Positions 23,636 through 34,145 of a stretch of 64,000 nucleotides of DNA are shown here, in pieces. The notes beneath the pieces were generated by a model, which was not told the DNA's origin, made no database searches, and worked only from the letters and a program-made list of their open reading frames with translations. A program made the translations under genes and the position numbers. How positions within the stretch are numbered: the first letter of the stretch is position 1; each line of letters starts with the position of its first letter. Source of the DNA: Monoplex corrugatus (lineage: Eukaryota; Mollusca; Gastropoda; Littorinimorpha; Ranellidae); the NCBI GenBank assembly GCA_030674185.1, contig CM060315.1:88136415-88200414 (forward strand). The letters run 5' to 3'.

Positions 23636-23800
23636 CACATATACAGTAAATTTGATAGTATATTTAAAATAAACATAGACAGTAAATTCAGTAGTATATT
23701 ACAATATTTGATGATATCTGTACAGAACACATATACGGTAAATCTGATTGTATATGTAAAGTACACATATACAGTTAATCTGATAGTATTATCAATGACC
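23636..23800. repeat. Degenerate AT-rich tandem repeat
   Basis: About four diverged units around acacatatacagtaaatttg + atagtatat. Confidence 0.6.
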
Positions 23801-24589
23801 GATTTATTGAAGAAGGTGATTAACATTGATGGACTGTTAACATTCAGTAAGACTTGTAGCCAGCATTGTGTTGCACGTTTGATGTGAAATCATTAGATAG
23901 AAAGTCCGGTGAACTTCAAACAGAATGATAACTTCTGTGATATCTGATGTTTAGAAAATCAGGGGATTGTCAAACAGAATGCTGAAATCTGTTAAATCTG
24001 ACAAATGTGCTTATGAAGTTTGTGGAATTGAAAAGCGCTAACAGTTCAGATTGTAAAGTAAAGAATAATGAAAGCGTATGTTACAACACAAAGTCAGGAG
24101 TTGTTGGGTACCTGTTTTGTAAAGAATAAAATGAGATATGAAGAGCTCAAGACTTACGGTCTGTTGACCAAGAAAACTTATCTGGCCATAATGAATGCAT
24201 AACAAACTGTAACAGGTGATTTTCTTCACCTGTTACCAGCCAAGGTGTGAAAGTGGGTGCACTTCTAGCGGACATCAACAACTGAAGTGAGAAAGGATTA
24301 GCAGCATGAAAGTGATCAGAGTTAACATTTGGTTTTGAAGTTTTACACATTTCACACAAAGAATGTATTCTTCATTGAGTTCAGCATCTCCCAAACTTTA
24401 CTGCAAGTTCTTTTGTTGGTGACTGCTTTGATTTCACTGTTTGCAGTTTGTTCTTCATATCTGCTGTTCATGAACTGTTTATCATATACGCAAAACCATG
24501 TGCTCTTTTTATGATGTTCTTTTTGTGTGTGTGTAAATTGTGCTGTTTGTTATGGATGGTTTCTACTTATAATGAAATGTTTTTCCTTT

Positions 24590-25915
24590 CATGGACCATT
24601 TGTCTTAAACTGTTTGTGTTTTACACAAACCATTAGTCTTTTGTACGAATCACTTGCCGTTTACATCAACTGTTTTAGTCCCTTTACATGAACCATTAGT
24701 CTTTTGTATGAATCACTTGCCATTTACATCAACTGTTTCAGTCCCTTTACATGAACCATTTGCCCTTTGTAAGAATCACTTGCCATTTACATCAACTGTT
24801 TCAGTCCCTTTACATGAACCATTAGTCTTTTGTACGAATCACTTGCCATTTACATCAACTGTTTCAGTCCCTTTACATGAACCATTAGTCTTTTGTACGA
24901 ATCACTTGCCATTTACATCAACTGTTTTAGTCCCTTTACATGAACCATTAGTCTTTTGTACGAATCACTTGCCATTTACATCAACTGTTTTAGTCCCTTT
25001 ACATGAACCATTTGTCTTTTGTACGAATCACTTGCCGTTTACATCAACTGTTTTAGTCCCTTTACATGAACCATTTGTCCTTTGTATGAATCACTTGCCA
25101 TTTACATCAACTGTTTTAGTCCCTTTACATGAACCATTAGTCTTTTGTACGAATCACTTGCCATTTACATCAACTGTTTTAGTCCCTTTACATGAACCAT
25201 TAGTCTTTTGTACGAATCACTTGCCGTTTACATCAACTGTTTCAGTCCCTTTACATGAACCATTTGTCTTTTGTACGAATCACTTGCCATTTACATCAAC
25301 TGTTTTAGTCCCTTTACATGAACCATTAGTCTTTTGTACGAATCACTTGCCATTTACATCAACTGTTTTAGTCCCTTTACATGAACCATTTGTCTTTTGT
25401 ACGAATCACTTGCCGTTTACATCAACTGTTTTAGTCCCTTTACATGAACCATTAGTCTTTTGTACGAATCACTTGCCATTTACATCAACTGTTTTAGTCC
25501 CTTTACATGAACCATTAGTCTTTTGTATGAATCACTTGCCATTTACATCAACTGTTTTAGTCCCTTTACATGAACCATTAGTCTTTTGTACGAATCACTT
25601 GCCGTTTACATCAACTGTTTTAGTCCCTTTACATGAACCATTTGTCTTTTGTACGAATCACTTGCCGTTTACATCAACTGTTTCAGTCCCTTTACATGAA
25701 CCATTAGTCTTTTGTACGAATCACTTGCCGTTTACATCAACTGTTTCAGTCCCTTTACATGAACCATTAGTCTTTTGTACGAATCACTTGCCGTTTACAT
25801 CAACTGTTTCAGTCCCTTTACATGAACCATTAGTCTTTTGTACGAATCACTTGCCATTTACATCAACTGTTTTAGTCCCTTTACATGAACCATTTGTCCT
25901 TTACATGAATAGCAT
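24590..25915. repeat. 63-bp minisatellite, itself a trimer of a ~21-bp unit
   Basis: About 20 units of 63 bp (ccctttacatgaaccattag + tcttttgtacgaatcacttg + ccatttacatcaactgtttt + agt). Three similar 21-bp blocks make each unit. Because 63 is divisible by three and the unit lacks a stop, a 444-codon frame (24654-25988, repeating NHLPFTSTV and LVPLHEPLVFCT) runs through it. This frame is intronic and most likely not a protein. Diverged 21-bp-like pieces extend to about 26460, next to the microexon. Confidence 0.93.
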
Positions 25916-26465
25916 GTCCACACATGTTCATGCTGACACTGGCCTGTTTTCAGCAGCAGTTGCCAGCAACTTGCGTGAAATGAATTGAACTAATACTGGT
26001 ATCATCCACTCTCCTGTCATGTGAGCTGATGGTTCTGTTTATGGTGAACTTGGCCAGCACCATCTGGTTACTGGCAGCAAATTTGATCTGCTATGTGCAC
26101 AGTTTTTTTGTTTTGTTTTTATTTTTCAATGTTCCTGGTTCAAGGGGCCGAATTGTCACTGGTGTGGAAAATGTTTACTTGCCTGATACAGTGCACTCTT
26201 GCTGAGCGGACTGCAGCTGGTTGTGTTCTGTATGAACAGTGCTGCTGTGTCTACTTGACAAAATCTGGATGGTATCAATTGTCTGGGCATAGTGTGAACC
26301 ATAGTTGTATATGAACCATCTGTCCTTTTTTACAGGAACAGTTTGTTTCGTATGTAGACGTTCCCTTTGATATGTTCCATTTGTCATTGTGGATGAACCC
26401 TTTGGCCTTTTGCATGACCCTATTTGTCTTTCATGTGAACTGTTTGTCACTGCTTGCCATTTCAG

Positions 26466-26489
26466 AAGAGGAGGTTGCACTGACTGAGG
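26466..26489 (+). CDS. MFSD14: Candidate 24-nt MFSD14 microexon (optional cassette)
   Basis: The acceptor cttgccatttcag precedes AA-GAG-GAG-GTT-GCA-CTG-ACT-GAG-G, and the donor gtaaat begins at 26490. Phase 1 in and phase 1 out means it adds eight residues (EEEVALTE) without disturbing the frame between the helix 12 exon and the terminal exon. Acidic residues before the final leucine-rich end are typical of MFSD14 tails. Only splice signals and phase support it, and transcripts could skip it. Confidence 0.55.
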
Positions 26490-27640
26490 GTAAATAAAGT
26501 TGGTGGGGAATGTGAGAGAGAAACAGTGGAGGGTAGCACACTCGGCATAGTCAGTCCACTGGATGGGGCTTTCTTTATCCTTTCAACACAGCACTGACAC
26601 TGTATTTTTATTTTTAGGGGGAGGGTAGTTGGACAGGTATTGGGGTATACTCAGGGGCCTCTGTTTAAGATTATATCCTGTCTCTTGCTAATGTCTGGTT
26701 CAGGCAAGTTCATACATAATATCCTAAAAGCCCAGTGATTGTTTGAATGGAACATGATGTCTGGTTGAGTGGCCCCTCTCAGAGATTCAGCAGTGTCCAG
26801 CTTTTATGAAAAAAAAGCTAATTGAATTGTTCGTTGATGTTCAGGATTGTAAATTTAAGTCTTTAAAAACTGCTGCATGCAGTTACTGTTCTTTAATTCC
26901 AGCACACTAAGCAGCTATGTTTTATAGTTTTAGAATTTTTCTGTTTGTTTTTGTAGTGCGTTTGGAAAACGAAAGTCTGAATGTTTACTTCTAGATCATG
27001 TATATAAAATTGTAGAATATTTAGTTAGAAAAGATAGAACAGCACATTTTCATTTCCAGAGATGTACAAATTGTAGCTTTTACTTGTTCCCCTCATTCAA
27101 AGAACTCAATTACATGATTGCGTTTAGTACTTGACTTCAGGAATCCAAACATTTGTAAAAGAGACAGTTTTTTCCCTTTCAGGTTCCCGAAATTGTGTGT
27201 GTGTGTTTGTATTAAGATAATGGATGTGCATTTGAGCGTGAGCACACACACATGCACAGATTTTAAAACTGTCTTCTAAATGTCAAGCAGAAAGAGATTG
27301 TTGTCTGTTTCCTCAAACAAACATTCTAGGGATTGTTTTATGAGGGTCAGAGATTGACATTGTTCAGTGCTGTGTCTTGAAGGAGCTTCACATCTCCTCC
27401 CCGTTCCTCTTCATCAACATGCATATACGCACTACACATAGAAGAAAGGAAGACTTTTCTGTTGGTTTTCTTTCCCTGTAAATTCTTCATAGGTTACCAT
27501 CTGTCTATAGAAAGATCTCCCTTTTATAACAGGGACAAAGCAAGATAGAAAGATTTTATAGGCTGCTTTTTAGGGTTCAGAAATGTACTGTATCATTTGC
27601 CATTGATTTCATTCACGTGCTTGTTCAGCCTGTCTTTTTT
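26490..27640 (+). other. Intronic stretch without recognised features
   Basis: No exon, RNA or repeat structure seen beyond a short GT run near 27196. Confidence 0.55.
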
Positions 27641-28025
27641 GTTTGTTCATTATTGTATTTTTGTGTGTTTAGATTTTTCTTCTGTTTGTGTGTTCAGAGT
27701 ATTTTTATTCACACTGTGCAAGTGGCTTGTTGCTGCACAATCTGCATACTCCCTCTTTGGTGGGTGTGTGTGCTGAATGTGTTCAGTGTCATAGGCCACC
27801 ATGACTTACAGGATCTTTACCATGCATATGTTGATGTTCTGTGTGTGTTTGCACAGAGTGGATTTAAGCACTAACAGGTCTGGGCATGTGTTGACCTGGG
27901 AGATGGAAAGTCTCCACTCTTTACCTGGAAGATGGGGGGTACCCAGGGAGAATCAAACCCCAAACCTGATTAGAAGCCCAATGTCTTATCCATTTGATTA
28001 CCAGACTTGTCGCTCAGCCTGTCTG
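27640..28025 (-). mobile_element. tRNA-derived SINE, family F (copy 1)
   Basis: On the minus strand, ctggtaatcaaatggataag ... ggggtttgattctccctggg resembles A and B boxes at normal spacing. The body (cacactgtgca, ttgatgttctgtgtg, gttgacctgggag) is shared with 36590-37430. Confidence 0.6.
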
Positions 28026-28262
28026 TTTTTTTTTCTTTATATGTAAATAGAGAAGTTTGATTTTCTAATTTGCATAGGAAAGAGGTCTTCCTTTATATTC
28101 ATGGCAGCAAGATCTTATTTCATCATTTGCTGTTTTATCGTTCACTCTGACTCTGTTTTATCATTCACTCTGACTGTCTGTTTTGTGTTTACTTCATTAA
28201 CTTTTTTCATGATAGCAAAAACTTTCTTGAGACAGTCTTCTCCCTTAACATGATTTGTGATT

Positions 28263-28855
28263 AAAGGACAGCATTTCATCATATTCAATTTGCCAGTGAT
28301 TTCATTTATGTCTGGCCATATTCAATTTGCCAGTGATTTCTGCCAGTGATTTCATATACGTCTGGCCATGTTTAATTTGCCAGTGATTTCATACACGTCT
28401 GGCCGTAGTTAATTTGCCAGTGATTTCATACACGTCTGGCCATATTTAATTTGCCAGTGATTTCATACACGTCTGGCCGTATTTAATTTGCCAGTAATTT
28501 CATATATGTCTGGCCGTATTTAATTTGCCAGTGATTTCATACATGTCTGGCCGTATTTAATTTGCCAGTGATTTCATACACGTCTGGCCATATTTAATTT
28601 GCCAGTGATTTCATACACGTCTGGCCATATTTAATTTGCCAGTGATTTCATACACGTTTGGCCATATTTAATTTGCCAGTGATTTCATACACGTCTGGCC
28701 ATATTTAATTTACCAGTGATTTCATACACGTCTGGCCATATTTAATTTGCCAGTGATTTCATACACGTCTGGCCATATTTAATTTGCCAGTGATTTCATA
28801 CACGTCTGGCCGTATTTAATTTGCCAGTGATTTCATACACGTCTGGCCAGCCTAT
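28263..28855. repeat. 37-bp minisatellite
   Basis: About 15 units of tttgccagtgatttcataca + cgtctggccatatttaa, with c/t and a/g variants and one short partial duplication near the start. Intronic. Confidence 0.95.
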
Positions 28856-29400
28856 CTGTTTTGTGTTCCATTGATGCTTTGGTAGGGAGAAAAAAGTTGA
28901 TGTCTTAATTTCTTAGAGAAAATGTTTTTCCTTTTTGCTTGAAGTTTATTTGATTGTTTCTGTTGATTTCATCACCCCCATGATCAGTTTGTTCGTTTTG
29001 TTCTCCCATTCCCATTCATGTCATTGATAGATTTGTTTAGATTTGCATCAGGAAATAGTTCCTTTAGTGTTGAAGTTGAATTATTTTGTTGTTTGTTGAG
29101 TTCATCACGCAAATGGTCAACCTGTTTGATTTATTGCTTCTAAGACAGCTTTGATCAGTTAGCAGGTAACTTGCTTTTTTTTGTCTTTTCCCCTCTAGCA
29201 GGCAACTTGCTTTTTTTGTCTCGTCCCCTTTCCTTTTCCGTCACTGCTTTTTGCCATGTGATGTTTCAGCCTGGTCTGTTCCTACTCCTATCTACAGTGG
29301 AGTCCATCTGTAACAAACCTACTCACAATGTCTCTTTTATTGTGCTCTTTTGTTTACTTTGCCCATTTCTTTCTCTTTCCATCTTGGTTAAAAAAAAGTG
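28856..29400 (+). other. Intronic stretch without recognised features
   Basis: T-rich sequence. There is a short direct duplication of gcaacttgctttttttgtc near 29165-29220. No exon-like signal. Confidence 0.5.
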
Positions 29401-29401
29401 A

Positions 29402-29697
29402 ACATGACTATAAATTTTAATCGATGGAGAGGGGATGGGCACAGCCCTCGTGGTGCTGGCTAGGGAAAAAGTTGAGGTCTTTGCCACCTCACTCCCCTAC
29501 GACCTCAGGGTTATGAAACTATCTAGGTAGGACCTCAGGACCTGGTCAGCTTGTGGGTTTACTTGCAGGCTTAAGGCTTGTGTCGTGATCATTCTGGATC
29601 TTCTCCATCACCTGGCACCTGTGATGTTAGTGAATATGGAATTCATTCTGAGCGCGGAGACATCATCTTGAGAAATTGAAATTGAAATCTCTTTCTG
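29402..29697 (+). mobile_element. SINE family C, 5'-truncated
   Basis: Starts in the shared body (gagaggggatgggcacagcc) and follows the 55-kb copy through ctcactcccctacgacctca, ctaggtaggacctcaggacc and catcatcttgagaaattgaa, ending in a (TGAAAT)n-like tail. Confidence 0.75.
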
Positions 29698-29937
29698 TCT
29701 TATAAAATGCTGTTGATTACGAACAAGATATACTATGGCGCATAACGAACTCTTCTGTTTAAATGAGTTGTTTCCCCCCAAAAGCCAAGCTTGCAGTTGT
29801 TTCCCCCCAAAAGCCAAGCATGCAAGTCTTTCCTTACAACAAAGAAATGCTTAGGGCTGGTACCACTGCTTAGTATTGTATACTGCATGTATAGCACAAT
29901 GATCAGCGTGATGTAACACCAGCGGTGATGAATGTAT

Positions 29938-30021
<84 letters not shown>
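29938..30021. repeat. (GT)n microsatellite
   Basis: Uninterrupted GT of about 80 bp. Confidence 0.97.
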
Positions 30022-30022
<1 letters not shown>

Positions 30023-30653
30023 TTCAGTGATTGAACCATACAACTCATTCAGAATGTAAAAATCATGATGTATAAAGTAGAGAATGATGTGAACAATGTC
30101 TGAATTCCACCACCAAGGCAAACAAATAATCAGTGCTGTGTAAGGTCGCTGATTTTTCTTACATCTAGCTGCTACAAACTATTTTTCTAACAAAGAATTA
30201 CCTGTCTCCCTTCAATTTAGTATTTGTCTCCCTTGAATTTCATTGTAGGTGGACTCCCCTGTATTCTCTGCCCATCCCAGCCCCTGTTTTCCTCCCTTTC
30301 TTTTGAGGCATGGGTCACTGTGGGCTGACTTAGTGATTTATGAGTTACTTATTTACTTACTTTACAGGCTATTGTGCCATTGGCATGCAAGATGGCAACG
30401 AAGGTCTGCCATCTCAGTGTGTTTTGGGCCAGCCTCTATATACATGTAGTACCCCAGGTGTGTTTCAGGGCCTTGAGGTCTCCTTCGCCTGGTTGTCACC
30501 TGGTGTTATCAGGTCTTAAAACCGCTGAGATTGTAGTCTTTTGATCTGTGTATCATATGTTGATATAATTATTATTTGATTGCGGTTATGGAGAAATTAT
30601 GAACATGGTTATGTGATTGTTACCAGAGAAAAAAAAAAGAGTGAATTGAGACA

Positions 30654-30654
30654 G

Positions 30655-30727
<73 letters not shown>

Positions 30728-30739
30728 AGTATACCTGTG

Positions 30740-30796
<57 letters not shown>
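30654..30796. repeat. (GT)n microsatellite, two blocks
   Basis: Two long GT blocks separated by cagtatacctgtggg. Followed at 30838-30970 by a diverged ~20-bp repeat (gatgattgaattgtgttgtg). Confidence 0.95.
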
Positions 30797-30798
<2 letters not shown>

Positions 30799-31282
30799 CA
30801 TGTGAAGCTGACAGCTGCATATGTTTCAGGTTAAAACATTGATGATTGAATTGTCCTGTGTTTATGATGATTGAAATATATTGTGTGATGATTGAATTGT
30901 GTTGTGTGATGATTGAGTTGTGGTGTGTGATGTTTGAATTGTCTTGTGTTGTGTGATGATTGAATTATCATACGTCGCCTGATGATGCTTCAGCTCAATG
31001 CAAACAGTCTTGTAAAATGACAAAATATTGACAGACACATACTGACAGGGCTGTGTGTTTAAAAGCAGAATGTTTCCAGTCAGTCCCATGTATCACTCTA
31101 TCTTCCTGCTTCTCCCTTGTTTTTTTTATCACTATTCTTTCATGGCTGAGGGTTGTATTTTGTGCATACCCACAAGACCCTTTGTTGATGTCTTTATTAG
31201 ATACTGTATATTTTTTGTGTTATGGCTGTAATATATAGGATGCCTTTAAAACCCTCTTTGCATACCAACGTTCAGGAGTGTA

Positions 31283-31718
31283 TGACTCCCCATGGGGATG
31301 CCGAGGGCTCTTTCAGTATATGTGTTATCCCCATCTTCTGGAAATTCTGTGTTAGAAATGCCCTTTTTTCTGTCACTCTCTTTGTTTCAGCCTTGTTCCT
31401 TTGCTTTCTGTCATTTCTTCCTATCATTTTCTGCCTTGCTGGTCCCTTCACCTGGATGAGTTTGATAAAGTCTTACATACTTTTTGTTAGGGTTGATGAT
31501 TGAGTGCATGTATTAAGTGCATTTTTTGCTCTAGGAGGTGAGATATGTGGAAGCAATTTTAGGTAACTTATGCCCATTTTTGTATATGTTTTAGCATCCT
31601 TAGATATGCTTAAATTTGTATTCGGGTGTGTTTTTTAAATCCCCTGTGCGATAAATTGGATGGAGCAGTCAACGCCGGGGGCATGTCCTTAGATTATGTG
31701 CGTGAATGCATTGATATG
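31283..31718 (+). mobile_element. Family A retroposon, copy 3, 5' part
   Basis: Matches copy 1 from ggggatgccgagggctcttt to gcattgatatg, where a DNA element is inserted. The remaining part resumes at 32601 and its tail is amplified. Confidence 0.78.
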
Positions 31719-32600
31719 CAGTGATTCACATTTTCTGAACCCCCAATAGGACACAGTGTCCTGGACATAGAAAATTAATAGGACACAGTGTCCTGGCTAT
31801 GAAAAAACAATAGGACACCATTTTTTCGCAAAAAAACAAGTGTTTATTTAAAATAATTCCAGTAATGCAGAACTCTGATATACCATAAAGCATTTGCAAC
31901 AAAAATTACTAATTTTTAGTAATTACATCTTAAACAACACACAAATGAAATAATCAACAAACAGTTATTGTAAGTTAATACTGAAGTCGCACCTTGCTTC
32001 AAAATCAGTAAAAAAAAACCCAACCCAAAACAACACTTGGCACAATCTGGCAATCACATTTGAACATAGTGATACTGAACAGTGAATGAATTTTAATAAC
32101 GAAAACTAACTAGCATCTTGCTATAAAATAAGATCTGACTGAGAAAACTTGGCACATTCTGGCAATTTTGAATAATATCTGTTAAGTCTTAAACAACACA
32201 AAAAAATGGAATATTCAAGCAGTTATTGTAAGTTAATACTGAAGTCGCACCTTGCTTCAAAATCAGTAAAAACAAAAACAAAACAACGTCCCCGATAACG
32301 TGCGAAGCTAAAAATAGCACACTCGCGGAGCGCTGGGCGATGGCTGACACTGTGATAGGCTGTCCACTGTCACTGTGTCAGCGGGCGTGTCAGCGACTAC
32401 AAGGGCCTCGCACAGCCAGCGCTGCCGTTCAACGCGCTCGATAAAACACACTTGGCGTGTCCGCGACTTCCATGTAATAATCAGGTACCCGGTCCTCGGA
32501 TAGCATATCAATCGGACAGCTCCGGTCGTCAGAAGCAAACAATCGGTCATTTCAAATTTCAATCGGCAATGTCCGGGTCCGAGGGAAATGTGAAACACTG
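31719..32600. mobile_element. Non-autonomous DNA transposon, CAGTG termini, inserted in family A
   Basis: Ends are cagtgattcacattt and its near-perfect inverted match aaatgtgaaacactg (14 of 15). Flanking 6-bp gatatg occurs on both sides (31713-31718, 32601-32606). Uninterrupted family A copies show the empty site. Inside are two aggacacagtgtcct palindromes and a 256-bp spaced direct duplication (gttattgtaagttaatactg ... at 31964 and 32222). No transposase frame is evident. The termini are hAT-like, but hAT normally duplicates 8 bp. Confidence 0.7.
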
Positions 32601-32935
32601 GATATGTGTGTCTTACTTTTTCTTTTCTTTTTTTTCTGTGAGTTTTGTTTTGAAAGGGTTATAGCCCTGATATGCTTAGGAGGGGCTGGGCTTTAAACAA
32701 CAACAACAATAAAAGGGTTATAGCCCATGATATGCTGTAGGCAGTGGGCTGGGCTTTAAACAACAACAACAATAAAAGGGTTAGCCTGATGCTCTGCATC
32801 GCTTACAACACAACATAAAAGTTATAGCCCTGATATGCTGTAGGCAGTGGGCTGGGTTTAAAAACAACAACAATAAAAGGGTTATAGCCCTGATATGCTT
32901 AGGAGTGGGCTGGGCTTTAAACAACAACAACAAAA
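32601..32935 (+). repeat. End of family A copy 3 and first, irregular 62-bp satellite units
   Basis: The family A body resumes at gatatgtgtg and reaches its tail near 32655 (gggttatagccctgatatgc). About five units follow, with unusual deletions (for example gggttagcctgatgctctgc). Confidence 0.8.
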
Positions 32936-34145
32936 AGTAAGGAAATTAAACTGATTAGCTCAAAAGTGGTGGGCATATGTAAAAAAATAAAAAATTTCTG
33001 GGTTTTGGCCTTATTTGTTACTATTTGGTTCTGGAGATTTTTTAAAAGTGAGAACATTAAGGGTTGTTAGCCCTACTTTTTGTGCATGGGCGGGTTTATC
33101 ACACATACGCATCAATGCTTATTTATGTTAGCCAAAGGCTCGGCACTAACATACAAAACTTAAAGGTATTGATGTTCTGCTTAGGCATGAGCTGGCTTTG
33201 ACAACCAGAAGTGGGAAAAAGGTTCCTTTGCCACCAGTCTGAAGTCAATTGCTGCCTTTGACACAACATAATAAAGGGTTATAGCTGTAGGTTACACAGG
33301 TGGCACTGTTAATTAACATACTACAAAAAATGAAGAGATGCTCTAGGTGTATGGCTGGTTTAACGATACCACTAAAAGTAACACCTTGATTGCTGGACTT
33401 GTACGATGTGGAGGCAAAACAACACAATTTAAAGAAGCCTTTTCGAGACGTCTGCCTGATGTAAGTTTCAGTTTTTACAACAGACAACAATAAATACTGG
33501 TTATACCTGATATGGTTTCTTAGAGTCGGCTTTTAAACATTGCAAGTTAACAAGGATGGTTTCTGATACGTGCATCGTTTGCTGGGTTGTAAATTGACAA
33601 TAAGGGTTAGCCCTGATACGGCTGTAGTAGTTGGTGGGTATGAGCATTACAAACAAAACCCAATAAAAGGTTAACCGATGATTTGAAATCTGACATGGCT
33701 GCTTTAAACTCTACAACAACTAGTCAAGCTTATAGCCCGAATTTGGGATAAAGATGCAGGCATGGTTAAACAAAAAGTAAAAGAGGTTATAGTACCAGCC
33801 TAGAGATCAGGTCTGGGACTTTAATACCATACAATAGGTTTATCCCATAGCGTAAGCTATGGCTGGGCTTGTTAACATTAATGAACCCAATGGTTTCAAG
33901 CCATGTTATAATTTCTGTGCACTGTGCTTAATGCAGACCTACACTGCAAGGGTTCTACCCTATCCATGGTGCTTGGGGCTGACAGTTAAACTATCCAACA
34001 ATTTAAGGTAATTGCCCTGAAATTTGCGTTTCTGGCCTGTTTTAACTACCAACATAAAGTGTTCTCTATCTTTTCTGTCAGTTTCTGCCTGCGGCTTTAC
34101 CTTGATTCTATAAAGGCTTAACTTTTAGACCCTGTTCTCTAATAG
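32936..34145. repeat. Degraded block collinear with 36526-37910, interleaved with satellite words
   Basis: Ordered anchors pair with the right flank: 33381-33415 with 37029-37064 (acaccttgattgctgg); 33440-33477 with 37093-37140 (gagacgtc, cctgatgtaa, cagtttttacaa); 33606-33640 with 37283-37320; and attctataaaggcttaac with 37869-37885. Satellite fragments (aataaagggttatag, ctgggctt) are interspersed. It is probably a faulty consensus, alternatively an old duplication. Confidence 0.7.

Noticed and set aside
24654..25988. 444-codon ORF of 21-residue repeats as a real repetitive protein gene
   Set aside because: It is intronic, equals a 63-bp minisatellite with no stop by chance, has no start context or splice signals, and the repeat composition is explained at DNA level.
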